Assembly (NCBI GenBank): GCA_902834555.1
Contig: CADFJN010000011.1
Location: forward strand, 35,363-99,362
Reading direction: 5' to 3'
Length of the DNA: 64,000 bases
Source of the DNA: Atopobiaceae bacterium
GTDB taxonomy: Bacteria > Actinomycetota > Coriobacteriia > Coriobacteriales > Atopobiaceae
Below the pieces are notes generated by a model. The model was given only the letters and a program-made list of their open reading frames with translations. It did not search any database and was not told where the DNA came from. The position numbers were made by a program, and so were the translations under genes. Below, piece by piece: positions 43,751 through 52,215 of this stretch (position 1 is the stretch's first letter; each line of letters opens with the position of its first letter).

Positions 43751-45320
43751 ACATGAACCCCCCGGCGACGTTCTGGGTGAGGAAGCTCGTGATGACAATG
43801 AGGCCAAGGACGAGGAAGTAGAGGGCGGCTCGCGCCACGCAGTTCCAGCCAAGGATGCGCTCGGACACGTCCACGCCGCGCTCCTGCGCGAGGCTCACCA
43901 CAAAGACGATGAGGCAGGCAATCGCGGCAAATACCAGGAACTGCAAGTCAAGCATCGTGAGGCCGTCCTCGTTCAGCGTGACGAGAAACGCGCTGGCGTC
44001 GAAGTTGGTGAACGTGTTGCGCAGGCAGAGCAGGCTGTCGCCGAAGTCGTAGATGCGGTCGAAGTACCAGCCCACGTTGACCACGAGGAAGGTGCGCACC
44101 ACGCAGAAGACGCGGTGGGCGCGCGAGCCCGTGTCCACGCGGAGCGCGGCGTTCACGCGGCGGAAGGCCGGGGCGAGGAGGTCGGCCACCGCGATCACCA
44201 GGCCGTTGTAGAGGCCCCAGGCGACGTAGTGGGGCTCCGCGCCGTGCCAGAGGCCCACGATGAGGAACACGAGGAGGTTGGCCACGCAGGCGGGCAGGGT
44301 CCGGCCCAGGTGCTCCCCCAGGCGCGAGGCCCTCGCGCCCAGCGCGCGCATGGGGCGCGTGACCGCGAACGGGAAGAACACGTAGTCGCGCATCCAGGTG
44401 CCGAGCGTTATGTGCCAGCGGCGCCAGAAGTCGGCGAGGGAGACCGAGAAGTACGGGCGGCGGAAGTTCTCGGCCATCCTGACGCCGAAGAGCGAGGAGG
44501 CCGCCTCCACCATGTCTATGCCGCCGGAGAAGTCCCCGTACTGCTGGGCCGAGTAGAGCAGGATGCCGAAGACCACGACGCTGCCGGGGATGCCCGTGGT
44601 GACGTTTGAGAAGATGGCCTCGATGACCCCCACCAGCATGTTCGCGATGGCAATCTTCTTCAGGGCGCCGTAGCAAAAGCGCAGGATGGCGCAGTCATAG
44701 CGAACTGAGCGCGCCTCGTGGTACTCCAGGAGCTGCGGGGAGAGCTGCGCGTACCTGTTGATGGGCCCCTGGATGACCTGCGGGAACCAGGAGACGAAGA
44801 GCAGGTGCCTGAGGAAGTTCCGCTGGGGCTCGAAGCGGCCGTTGTAGGCGTCCACCAGGTAGGAGACCGCCTGGAAGGTGTAGAAGGAGATGCCCAGGGG
44901 CAGGAGCAGCCCCAGGCTGGTCGGGGACGCCGCCAGCCCCACCTCGTAGAGCAGCACGTTCCAGTACTTGAGGTAGGCGAGTATCCCGAAGCAGGCGAGG
45001 AGCGCCGCGACGAGCACCGCCCGGCGGCGCCCGGCCCAGGCGGCCTTCACGGCCCTGCGCGCCGCGCGGTCGGGGGCGGAGGCGCGCTCCTCCTTGCAGC
45101 GGGCGTCCATGCGCGCGAGCGCGAGGGGCGCCGCCCAGGTAATGGCGGCGCAGGCCAGCATGTAGGCGAGCGTCTGCCACCTGCCCACCAGGCAGTAGAA
45201 GGCCAGGCTCGCGGCGAGCAGGACCAGCCAGGCATACTTGCGCGCAAAGTGCCCCACCACATGGTAGGCAGCAAGAGATGCTGCAAGGAACAGCAGGAAA
45301 TGCAGCGAGAACAGTTCCAA
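43737..45320 (-). CDS. MBOAT-family acyltransferase 2 (DltB/AlgI-like)
   Basis: The 527-residue protein is the same length as MBOAT 1 when started at TTG 45320, which has CGGGAGA upstream and aligns with the start of MBOAT 1; an ATG at 45356 would add 12 residues without a ribosome site. It carries the same MBOAT core, including GLWHGAEPHY. The C-terminal 90 residues (DASAFLVTLNEDGLTMLDLQFL onward) differ from MBOAT 1, where partner or acceptor choice may lie. It is the first gene of the operon. Confidence 0.88.
   Translation of the reverse strand: MELFSLHFLLFLAASLAAYHVVGHFARKYAWLVLLAASLAFYCLVGRWQTLAYMLACAAITWAAPLALARMDARCKEERASAPDRAARRAVKAAWAGRRRAVLVAALLACFGILAYLKYWNVLLYEVGLAASPTSLGLLLPLGISFYTFQAVSYLVDAYNGRFEPQRNFLRHLLFVSWFPQVIQGPINRYAQLSPQLLEYHEARSVRYDCAILRFCYGALKKIAIANMLVGVIEAIFSNVTTGIPGSVVVFGILLYSAQQYGDFSGGIDMVEAASSLFGVRMAENFRRPYFSVSLADFWRRWHITLGTWMRDYVFFPFAVTRPMRALGARASRLGEHLGRTLPACVANLLVFLIVGLWHGAEPHYVAWGLYNGLVIAVADLLAPAFRRVNAALRVDTGSRAHRVFCVVRTFLVVNVGWYFDRIYDFGDSLLCLRNTFTNFDASAFLVTLNEDGLTMLDLQFLVFAAIACLIVFVVSLAQERGVDVSERILGWNCVARAALYFLVLGLIVITSFLTQNVAGGFMYANF
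44014..45230 (-). repeat. 1.2-kb duplicated block inside MBOAT 2
   Basis: This is the second copy of the block at 37896-39112. The two direct copies bracket SGNH 3, the ligase, the decarboxylase and the carrier gene, so homologous recombination would remove 6118 bp and leave one hybrid MBOAT gene. Confidence 0.88.
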
Positions 45321-45480
45321 AATGCAGTCTCCCGGCTTTAGGTATTTTTCGCACATGAACAGATGCGCTCACTGTATCTAACTCTCACAGCCTCGCAGGA
45401 TATCCGACACAAGAAACACGAAACGCAGCCAGAATCCGTGCGATCGGGCTTCTCGCACAAAGACCGGACCTTCGCCCAAA

Positions 45481-45570
45481 GGCGCGTTGTAGCAGGGATT
45501 ACGTGCAGAGGGGCCTCTCGGGCGCCATCTTTTCGCCGGAGGCGCGTTTTGCAGCATCCTCGTACGCAGT
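45481..45570. repeat. Two GGCGCGTT repeats related to the ilvA-leuB gap
   Basis: GGCGCGTTGTAGCAGGGATT (45481) and GGCGCGTTTTGCAGCATCCT (45541) are each followed by a CGTRCGCAG-like end. CGCCGGAGG precedes the second copy, as it precedes the related sequence at 11478. The spacing is 60 bp, similar to the spacing of the hairpins after ilvA. Confidence 0.5.
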
Positions 45571-45584
45571 CCCGCATCTCTCAG

Positions 45585-45662
45585 ATTATTGCGCGTTTTT
45601 CCGAGAAAACTTTTTGTTTGGCCAGTTGTTACCACTTTATGCCAGCATTTTCGTTCAATAAT
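45585..45662. repeat. Inverted-repeat element, TTATTGCGCG family, diverged copy
   Basis: ATTATTGCGCG and CGTTCAATAAT pair with two mismatches over 78 bp. The loop holds GGCCAGTTG, the complement of CAACTGGCC, resembling the CAACTGGGC core of the copies at 22916 and 23109. Confidence 0.6.
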
Positions 45663-45676
45663 TGCCTGCCGAGAAG

Positions 45677-45826
45677 CTCGGAGGAAGCCCCGAGAAGCCC
45701 GAAAAAGCACTGGGAAGGCCCCGGGGGACTCGGAGGAAGCTCCGAGAAGCCCGAAAGAAGCGCTGGGAAGGCCCCGGGGGACTCGGAGGAAGCTCCGAGA
45801 AATCCGAAAGAAGCTCCGGGGAACTC
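45677..45826. repeat. 52/53-bp tandem repeat, about 2.8 units
   Basis: Units begin CTCGGAGGAAGC at 45677, 45729 and 45782. The first two are 52 and 53 bp long and nearly identical; the third is shorter and diverged. Each unit contains CCGAGAAG and, in the first two, CCCCGGGGGA. The array lies about 100 bases upstream of the ATP-grasp start, so copy number could affect its expression. Confidence 0.8.
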
Positions 45827-45928
45827 CAGGTGCGCCGCGAATATCCAGATGGCCTTATCATTGGCCCTAGACACACGGCCATAAACACGAGCTCCAACCG
45901 CAATTCCACCAGCAGCAGGGAGGGCAAC

Positions 45929-47188
45929 ATGAACTTCGTCTTCATCTCGCCTCAGTTCCCCGAGACCTACTGGCTGTGGTGCGATCGCCTGCGCTCGTGC
46001 GGCACCTCGGTCTACGGCATTGGCGACACCCCCGCGGAGGCAATCTCGCCGGAGCTGCACCGCGCGCTTGACGAGTACGTCCACGTTGATTCCCTTGAGA
46101 ACTACGACCAGGTGTTTCGTGCCGTCGCGTACCTCTCCTGGAAGCACGGGCACATGGAATGGATCGAGTCAATGAACGAGCACTGGCTACCGCTGGATGC
46201 CCGGCTTCGCGACGACTTCCACATCACAACCGGCGCCAGCCTGGCCACCATCGACCAGTGGCAGTCAAAGGCCCAGATGAAGCCGCTCTACGCAGCAGGA
46301 GGCGTACCCACTGCCAGGCAGATTCGCGTGGGCTCGCTTGACGACGCCCGCCGCGCCGTGTGGGAGTGGGGCGGGTTTCCGGCCTTCGCCAAGCCCGAGT
46401 ACGGCGTGGGTGCCGGCGGCGCCATGCGCATCGACAACGACGACCAGCTCAGAGACCTTATCGGCCGCTGCTCGTGGCAGGGCGCCGAGCCTTACGTACT
46501 CGAGGAGTTTGTCCCCGCCAGCGGCATCGCCGCCTACGATGCGATCATCGACCCCTGGGGCAAGCCGGTCTTCGAGAACCAGGAGGAGTTCCCGCCGTCG
46601 ATGTCCGACGTCGCGCGGCAGGGCCTTGACCTCTCGTACTACTGCTGCCCTGGCATCGATCCCCGCCTGCGCGACCTGGGCCATGCGGCGGTGCATGCCT
46701 TTGGGATTCGGGCGCGCTTCGTCCACCTTGAGTTCTTCCGTCTCGCCGAGGACCGCGAGGGCCTGGGGCACGCTGGCGACTACGTGGGTCTTGAGGTCAA
46801 CTGCCGCCCGACCGGCGGCTACACACCGGACATGATGAACTTTGCACACTCCACCGATGTCTACCGCATCTGGGCAGAGATGGTGTGCTTTGGCGAGCGC
46901 CGCCTGCACGACGCGCACGACAACTGGTTCGCCGTGTACGCCGGCAGACGAGACGCCCACACCTACGCGCACAGCCACCGCGAGATTCTTGCGCGCTGGG
47001 GCGGAAGCATCATGATGGAGAGGCGCGTGCCTGGGGTTCTCTCGGATGACATGGGTAACCACATGTACGTTGCGCGCGTGCGCACCGAGGCGGAGCGCGA
47101 GGAGTTCGTCGCTTTTGTGCAGGAGCGCGCGCCCGAGGGCTTCTCGGAGGCAAACGCTGGCGAGAGCAACGACGCACAGGAAGGGTAA
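45929..47188 (+). CDS. ATP-grasp domain protein of unknown substrate
   Basis: The 419-residue protein has the ATP-grasp fold typical of carboxylate-amine ligases. The N-terminal MNFVFISPQFPETYWLWCDRL is a Rossmann-like pre-ATP-grasp segment, FPAFAKPEYGVGAGGAMRI binds ATP, YVLEEFVPASGIAAYDAIID follows, and VGLEVNCRPTGGYTPDMMNF supplies metal ligands (Glu, Asn). ATG 45929 follows GGGAGGGC. The GNAT gene begins 10 bases downstream, suggesting that a ligated product is acetylated. The substrate is unknown. Confidence 0.82.
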   Translation: MNFVFISPQFPETYWLWCDRLRSCGTSVYGIGDTPAEAISPELHRALDEYVHVDSLENYDQVFRAVAYLSWKHGHMEWIESMNEHWLPLDARLRDDFHITTGASLATIDQWQSKAQMKPLYAAGGVPTARQIRVGSLDDARRAVWEWGGFPAFAKPEYGVGAGGAMRIDNDDQLRDLIGRCSWQGAEPYVLEEFVPASGIAAYDAIIDPWGKPVFENQEEFPPSMSDVARQGLDLSYYCCPGIDPRLRDLGHAAVHAFGIRARFVHLEFFRLAEDREGLGHAGDYVGLEVNCRPTGGYTPDMMNFAHSTDVYRIWAEMVCFGERRLHDAHDNWFAVYAGRRDAHTYAHSHREILARWGGSIMMERRVPGVLSDDMGNHMYVARVRTEAEREEFVAFVQERAPEGFSEANAGESNDAQEG

Positions 47189-47198
47189 GGCCACATAC

Positions 47199-47678
47199 AT
47201 GCAGGTGAGAAGGGCCATTAACGCAGACATCCCGGGAATCGACAACTGCCTCTCGCAGGTGCTCGAGGTGCACGCGCAGGGGAGGCCGGACCTCTTTCGC
47301 TCCGGGACGCGCAAGTACACCGACGACGAGCTGCGCCAGATCATCGCTGACGACAACCGGCCCATCTTTGTCGCCGTGAACGAGGACGCCAAGCCCGGTG
47401 AGATCCTAGGCTACGGCTTCTGCGTGGTGGAGGACCACACGCACTCAAACAACCTGCAGCCCATTCGCACCCTCTACATCGACGACATCTGCGTGGACGA
47501 GGCTGCGCGCGGTCACGGCGTGGCAACCGCCGTTTACCAGCACATCATTGCCTTCGCGCGCGAGGGTGGGTTCCACAACGTGACTCTCAACGTGTGGGAG
47601 TGCAACCCCGGCGCACGCAAGTTCTACGAGGCAATGGGCATGGGCATCCAGAAGACCTGCATGGAGCAGGTGCTGTAA
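47199..47678 (+). CDS. GNAT-family N-acetyltransferase
   Basis: The 159-residue protein carries the acetyl-CoA loop in VDEAARGHGVATAVYQHI (near residue 105) and the closing NPGARKFYEAMGM typical of GNAT enzymes. It follows the ATP-grasp gene by 10 bases and is probably co-translated. The acceptor may be a small amine or amino acid; nothing in the sequence narrows it. Confidence 0.88.
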   Translation: MQVRRAINADIPGIDNCLSQVLEVHAQGRPDLFRSGTRKYTDDELRQIIADDNRPIFVAVNEDAKPGEILGYGFCVVEDHTHSNNLQPIRTLYIDDICVDEAARGHGVATAVYQHIIAFAREGGFHNVTLNVWECNPGARKFYEAMGMGIQKTCMEQVL

Positions 47679-47714
47679 CGACAGCTGGCCGCGGGTGGCG
47701 GCCGGAACCAGACG

Positions 47715-48428
47715 CTAGTGCACCACCGGGTCTGCCCAGGCAAAGTTCTCCAGGCCAGCACCCAGCTCAAAGTGCAGCTTCACAATGCCCAGGCCAACGC
47801 GAGCGCAGGGACCACCGTTGGTGCTCAGGGCAACAAGCGGCAGCCCGTCCGCGTTGGTCTTTCTCGTCATCTGCACCCAGAAGGTCTGCTGGTTCAATGC
47901 CGTCGGGGCGAGCAGCGCATAGCGAACGCCGCGCGCAAACCACTCCGGCACGTTGTTGACCGGACGCGATACCTGCGCGATCGTGCGCGAGCGGTGCGGC
48001 TCTCCCTGCGTGGCGCCGTGGCCCAGCGCCACGATGGCCACGAGCTTGTCCTTCTGAGCAAGCGTCTGGCGAACGGCCCGGCGCTTGGCGGTACCGGCAA
48101 CCCAGCAGCTGTTGAGGCCCAGCCGCTGCGCCTCAAGCACGACCTTCTCGGCAAAGTACCCTGCGCGCATATCAAGGTTGTTGCTCTCATGGCCAGCCAC
48201 GACCAGGTAGTTGTTGGCATTGGTGAAGCCTGCGCGGCGAGCAAGCGTGCTCGAGAACACCTCCGGGTCGTCGTAGCCCAGGCGAAGGTGGAGCGCGCCG
48301 TCGGTGTTCGCCGTGGCAACGGCCTCCTCCAGCGCCGCCCGCTCCTCCGCCGAGATGGGCTCCTCGGTGTAGCTCCTGACGGCATGCCGCGACTCAACGG
48401 CCTCGTCGATGCTCATGCGGTAGTCCAT
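47715..48428 (-). CDS. Nitroreductase-family FMN protein
   Basis: The 237-residue protein starts MDYRMSIDEAVESRHAVRSYTEEPIS, the classic nitroreductase opening with an FMN-binding Arg/Ser pair. The middle NNLDMRAGYFAEKVVLEAQRLGLNSCWVAGTAK and the GGPCARVGLGIVKLHFELGA ending resemble the TM1586-type subfamily. Probable role: NAD(P)H-dependent reduction of nitro compounds or quinones. ATG 48428 follows GGAAAGGGC. Confidence 0.85.
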   Translation of the reverse strand: MDYRMSIDEAVESRHAVRSYTEEPISAEERAALEEAVATANTDGALHLRLGYDDPEVFSSTLARRAGFTNANNYLVVAGHESNNLDMRAGYFAEKVVLEAQRLGLNSCWVAGTAKRRAVRQTLAQKDKLVAIVALGHGATQGEPHRSRTIAQVSRPVNNVPEWFARGVRYALLAPTALNQQTFWVQMTRKTNADGLPLVALSTNGGPCARVGLGIVKLHFELGAGLENFAWADPVVH

Positions 48429-48798
48429 CTCGTTGCCCTTTCCGTTGGATTCAGTACGCCCCATGGTAACGTTCCCGCGGGGTTCCGCTCTCGTCGACGT
48501 ACTTTTCGTCGCCGGCGCCAACCCACGTCGTAGCAGCCGACGCGCCGAAATTACGCACGGTCGTGATTCAGGTTTGTGTGTTGCTGGGCTTTTCTGGACG
48601 ATAGACTCAGCCCTGCGTAGTTCAGAGCTCTGGGGACGGCGAGAAGCTCGCGGCCTCCGAAACACGATTCTTCCCCATCCAAACCCAAATTTCAATTGTG
48701 TACAATTTATTTTTCTCGCCAGCGCACCCCTCCACAAAATTGGCCGCATCTAGACTAGACACCGACAAAAAATTGCTACATCAGCGATAGGAGTTACC
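48429..48798. other. 370-bp promoter region between nitroreductase and DUF1304 genes
   Basis: The gap separates divergent genes. It contains CGGCGAGAAGCTCGCGG near 48637, an AT-rich stretch at 48685-48716 with a 14-bp palindrome (listed separately), and GATAGGAG before the DUF1304 start. No gene is seen. Confidence 0.45.
48694..48707. promoter_or_regulatory. Palindrome AATTGTGTACAATT, possible operator
   Basis: AATTGT and ACAATT flank GT within an AT-rich tract about 95 bases before the DUF1304 gene. The shape suits a MarR- or PadR-type repressor, but no such gene is adjacent. Confidence 0.4.
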
Positions 48799-49155
48799 AT
48801 GTCCATCATCACCACTGTCCTCGCCGTGCTGGTTGCGGCGGAGTTCTTCTTCATCTTCTACCTCGAGACCATCGCAACCACGTCGGCGCGCACGGCGCAG
48901 ACGTTCAACATGACCGTCGACGAGCTTTCGCGCTCATCCGTGAACACGCTCTTTAAGAACCAGGGCGTCTACAACGGCGTCCTTGCGATTCTGCTGCTTG
49001 TGGCCGCACTGGCCATTCCCAGCAAGGCGGCGGTGATTGCCCTGAGCGCGTCGATGGTTGCCGTGGCCGCATATGGAGCCGCCACCAGCGACCCCAAGAT
49101 TCTTCTCAAGCAGGGTCTTCTGCCTGCGATCCTCCTGGTGAGCTGCCTTATCTAG
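48799..49155 (+). CDS. DUF1304 membrane protein
   Basis: The 118-residue protein has four hydrophobic segments and the family's opening FYLETIATTSARTAQTFNM followed by SVNTLFKNQGVYNG. DUF1304 proteins are small inner-membrane proteins without a known function. Its last 8 bases overlap the end of the convergent CPBP protease gene. Confidence 0.9.
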   Translation: MSIITTVLAVLVAAEFFFIFYLETIATTSARTAQTFNMTVDELSRSSVNTLFKNQGVYNGVLAILLLVAALAIPSKAAVIALSASMVAVAAYGAATSDPKILLKQGLLPAILLVSCLI

Positions 49156-50065
49156 CGACGTCTGCGCTCGAGGCGCCAAGGCGCCCCAGCAGCCAGGCCG
49201 CCAGCAGCGCCGCCGGGATACAGCCGAGAAGCCCCAACGGCATTGGTCCCAAAATGCCGCTTCCACCGCGGCCAAACCACATGCCCAGCCCGGCTACGGC
49301 GTTGAGCGATCCATGGGCAAGTGCGCAAGGCCAGACGCTTCCCGAGCGCTCGCGGAGAAAGCAGAGAAACGTTCCAAACGCCATGCAAAAGATGGTCATG
49401 GCAACAATGCCAATCACAGGAAACCCCAGGTAATCGGTGCCGTAGTTGTACCCCATGGCAATGAGGGGCGCGTGCCAGAGGCCCCATGCAACTCCAGTGA
49501 GAATTGCTGCGCGGCGGTGCGACATCTGCTCCCTCAGCGCGGGATAGAGAAACCCGCGCCAGCCTGCTTCCTCGCCAATGGCCAGCAGCATGTTGATGAA
49601 TGGGGCGAAAAGCACAGCATTGGCAACCTGAACGGCAAAGATTGCCGGAACCTGGTCGGCGCCTACGCCAAGCTGGGCGATGGCGGCAGCGGAGAAGCGC
49701 GATGCCTCCGGATCGAAGTCCCCGGAGATGAAGAGAAAGTACACCACGGAGCCGGCAAGCGTAAGGGCTGGTGGGATAGCCAGCGCAAGCAGATACCAGC
49801 GCACCCCGCCCTTAATACGAGGCCGCCAGCCAGCGTCGGCGGTGGTTTTTCTCGTCACACGGACGATAATTGCGGCAGCGAGTGGCCCGAACATAGAGAC
49901 GGCAAGCAGCGGGCCCCATACGCCGCTCGACTCGTCGATGGCCCATCCCGATTGAGCACCAGCGAGAATCCAGCTCACCCAGTCCAGCGCAAAGGTAACC
50001 ACAAGGAAGAGGATGATGGTCCCTCTCGCAGACCTGACCGGCCCATCCGAATCCATAGCAGGCAT
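49148..50065 (-). CDS. CPBP-family intramembrane metalloprotease
   Basis: The 305-residue multi-helix protein has the CPBP/Abi motifs: EEAGWRGFLYPAL (Glu-Glu and Arg), the second motif GLWHAPLIAMGYNYG with its His, and a later HGSLNA. These putative proteases serve in prenyl-protein maturation or bacteriocin self-immunity. ATG 50065 follows GGGGGGT. The gene lies downstream of an ABC exporter on the same strand with an 11-bp dyad between. Confidence 0.88.
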   Translation of the reverse strand: MPAMDSDGPVRSARGTIILFLVVTFALDWVSWILAGAQSGWAIDESSGVWGPLLAVSMFGPLAAAIIVRVTRKTTADAGWRPRIKGGVRWYLLALAIPPALTLAGSVVYFLFISGDFDPEASRFSAAAIAQLGVGADQVPAIFAVQVANAVLFAPFINMLLAIGEEAGWRGFLYPALREQMSHRRAAILTGVAWGLWHAPLIAMGYNYGTDYLGFPVIGIVAMTIFCMAFGTFLCFLRERSGSVWPCALAHGSLNAVAGLGMWFGRGGSGILGPMPLGLLGCIPAALLAAWLLGRLGASSADVAR

Positions 50066-50092
50066 TACCCCCCAGATTGAAGCTGTCGGCGG

Positions 50093-50130
50093 TATTGGCC
50101 CCAACATGCAGGCGCTGCGGGGCCAATACT
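50093..50130. promoter_or_regulatory. 11-bp dyad between ABC exporter and CPBP genes
   Basis: GTATTGGCCCC and GGGGCCAATAC are perfect complements 16 bases apart, about 28 bases upstream of the CPBP start. It is either an operator or a hairpin ending the ABC transcript; no T-run favours termination. Confidence 0.45.
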
Positions 50131-50250
50131 CGACACATTACACCGTTCGTGGGGAGAGAAACGTCTGAAAACAGCCCGGGAGCGCTGGCTGCGGCAGCCT
50201 CCCGGGGACGCCAGCCGTAGCGCCGCTCAGCCGGCACGGCCCCCGGCGCC

Positions 50251-51996
50251 CTACTCCCCCACGGTATAGAGCGCCCGGAAGTAGCCGCCCGGCGCTGCCA
50301 TGAGCTCGTCAAAGGTGCCCTGCTCGCACACGCGACCGTCGCGCAGCACCACGATGCCGTCAAAGAGCCGCAGCTGCCCTGCGTCCAGACGGTGCGTCAC
50401 CATGATTCGCGTGGTCCCCTCAAGCGCCACCACCGAGCGGGTGACCTGGTCGGCGGTCTCCTGGTCCAGGGCCGACGTGGCCTCGTCGAGGAGCAGCACC
50501 CCCGCCCCATGCAGCAGGCTCCGCGCGATGCACACCCGCTGCCTCTCGCCGCCAGAGAGGTTGGAGCCTCCCTCTCCGCACGGGTAGTCCATACCGTGAG
50601 CTGCCACAAAGCTTGCAAGGCCAGCCCGCCGCACAGCCGACTCCAGCTCGGCTGCGTCAACGCAGGCGAACATGGTAACGTTCTCTCGAAGCGTGGCGTC
50701 AAACAGGAAGGCATCCTGCCGCACCAGCGAAACCGTTGCCCAAAGCGACTCGAGGCTCGCGTCACGCAGCTCGCACCCATCGAAGGCAATCTGGCCACCG
50801 TAGTTGGAGTGAGCGCCCATGAGCAGCGAGAGGAGCGTGGACTTGCCGCTGCCCGAGGCCCCCACCACGGCGTAGCAGCCGCCCGCAGCAAACTCCACGC
50901 TCAGGCCGGAGAGAACGGGGCGGTTCCCGTCATAGCCAAAGGTCACGTCTGAAAGCGAGATGCCCCGGGCAAGCGTAGTGGGGAGCTCCGCACCACCGGT
51001 ACGCTCGCGGTTCTCGCCAAGCATCTGGGCGAGGTTGTCCACCAGCTCCAGCGACGCCCGGCGTGCGGCAAAGATGGACGGCAGGTCCTGGATTGGCTGA
51101 GCGATGCTGTTCATGAGCTGCGTAGCCATAAGGATGCCGCCCACCGTCATCCCCCGGCCCGAAAGCGCAAGCCACGCGCCAAAGAACATGACAGAAAGCT
51201 GAGAGATGCCCCGCGCAGTCGTAGCGAGCGCGCGTATTCCCAGCTCCGTGCGGCGGCGAAGGCGCTTGTCGGCCTCAAGCGTGCCGTTGGCGGCCTGGAA
51301 GCGCTCGCGCGCGGCGGGCTCGGCAGAAAAACTCTTGATGAGTGGAAAGCCGGAGGCAAGATCGTGGACCGTACCGACAAAGCGCCCCGTGGCATTGGAG
51401 ACCACACGCTGGCGCAAGGCAAGCCGGCCTCCGGACGCCAGGCCAATCACGAGCGGCATCAGCGCAGACACAATTGCAACCAGAGCAAGCGGCGCGCTTT
51501 GGACTAATAGCATGACAACGGAGCCAGCCAGCGAGGCAACCTCGGTAATCATCGTGAATATCTTCTCGAGGTAGGTCGTCTCGATGGTGGTCACGTCGTT
51601 GGTGAGCGCAGACTCGTAGCGGCTCGCCCCGCCGCCGTCGAAGGCGCCAATGCCCTTGCCCAGCAGCCGGTCGAAGACGGCATGCCGATACCCGCTCACC
51701 GCGCGGCGGAGAAACGCCGGCAGCGAGGCGCGCACGGCCAGATCGGTTGCAAGCTCGGCAGCCAGCAGCAGGGCGACGACTTGACCCGTCTGGACAAGAA
51801 GTCCGAGAGACCCCGCGGCCACGGCGTCGAAGGTCTGCTTGAGTATGTAGGCGAAGGCAAGCGTGATGACGGCCTGCGCTAGATACAGTGCCACGTTTGC
51901 CGAGAAGAGCAGCCAGTTCCCGCGAAACATGCTTGCCCACAGCCCGCGCGCGACGCCCTCTGCGCCTTCCGTGAACGTTATTCTCTGCGCATCCAT
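50251..51996 (-). CDS. ABC exporter half-transporter (permease-ATPase fusion)
   Basis: The 581-residue protein has six N-terminal transmembrane helices (about residues 20-310) followed by an ATPase: Walker A GASGSGKST, signature LSGGERQR, Walker B VLLLDEATSALD and H-loop THRLDAG. It likely works as a homodimer exporting a drug, lipid or peptide. ATG 51996 is chosen after GGGGGGGATCC. It is divergent from an AraC-type regulator, which probably controls it. Confidence 0.9.
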   Translation of the reverse strand: MDAQRITFTEGAEGVARGLWASMFRGNWLLFSANVALYLAQAVITLAFAYILKQTFDAVAAGSLGLLVQTGQVVALLLAAELATDLAVRASLPAFLRRAVSGYRHAVFDRLLGKGIGAFDGGGASRYESALTNDVTTIETTYLEKIFTMITEVASLAGSVVMLLVQSAPLALVAIVSALMPLVIGLASGGRLALRQRVVSNATGRFVGTVHDLASGFPLIKSFSAEPAARERFQAANGTLEADKRLRRRTELGIRALATTARGISQLSVMFFGAWLALSGRGMTVGGILMATQLMNSIAQPIQDLPSIFAARRASLELVDNLAQMLGENRERTGGAELPTTLARGISLSDVTFGYDGNRPVLSGLSVEFAAGGCYAVVGASGSGKSTLLSLLMGAHSNYGGQIAFDGCELRDASLESLWATVSLVRQDAFLFDATLRENVTMFACVDAAELESAVRRAGLASFVAAHGMDYPCGEGGSNLSGGERQRVCIARSLLHGAGVLLLDEATSALDQETADQVTRSVVALEGTTRIMVTHRLDAGQLRLFDGIVVLRDGRVCEQGTFDELMAAPGGYFRALYTVGE

Positions 51997-52152
51997 TGGA
52001 TCCCCCCCGTACCTATGCCTGAAGTTCTGTCGCTCAGAGCATGTGGGATCAGAGCGACATTCATCATTAGATCTTGCTGACATTCAAGCTAAAACAGGGG
52101 GAATGTCCCGGTTGCACCACGATGGCCACACCTGAACACCCAGCGCCCTGTA

Positions 52153-52165
52153 CCAGAAATTCTGG
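52153..52165. promoter_or_regulatory. Palindrome between the ABC exporter and its AraC-type regulator
   Basis: CCAGAAATTCTGG, flanked by GTA on the left and CGTACC on the right, lies 51 bases upstream of the regulator start in the divergent promoter region. It may be an operator. Confidence 0.4.
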
Positions 52166-52215
52166 CGTACCATAGGAATGCAGGCATGCCTCAAGGCGCC
52201 TAAGAGGGAGGTTCC

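Larger units (their letters stand above)
45321..45928. other. 608-bp intergenic region with several repeat types
   Basis: The gap separates the divergent Dlt-like operon and the ATP-grasp gene. It contains two GGCGCGTT-type repeats (45481 and 45541), the inverted repeat at 45585-45662 and a tandem array at 45677-45826. No protein gene is supported. The promoter of the Dlt-like operon must lie near 45330-45450, but I could not place it. Confidence 0.55.

Noticed and set aside
37896..45230. The identical MBOAT cores as proof of an assembly error
   Set aside because: The flanks of both copies are different and each copy sits in a sensible gene context with intact frames. An artefact cannot be excluded from sequence alone, but nothing here requires it.
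45363..45884. A protein encoded across the tandem repeats before the ATP-grasp gene
   Set aside because: The frame is open only because of repeat composition, has no ribosome site and changes character at each repeat; no domain is recognisable.
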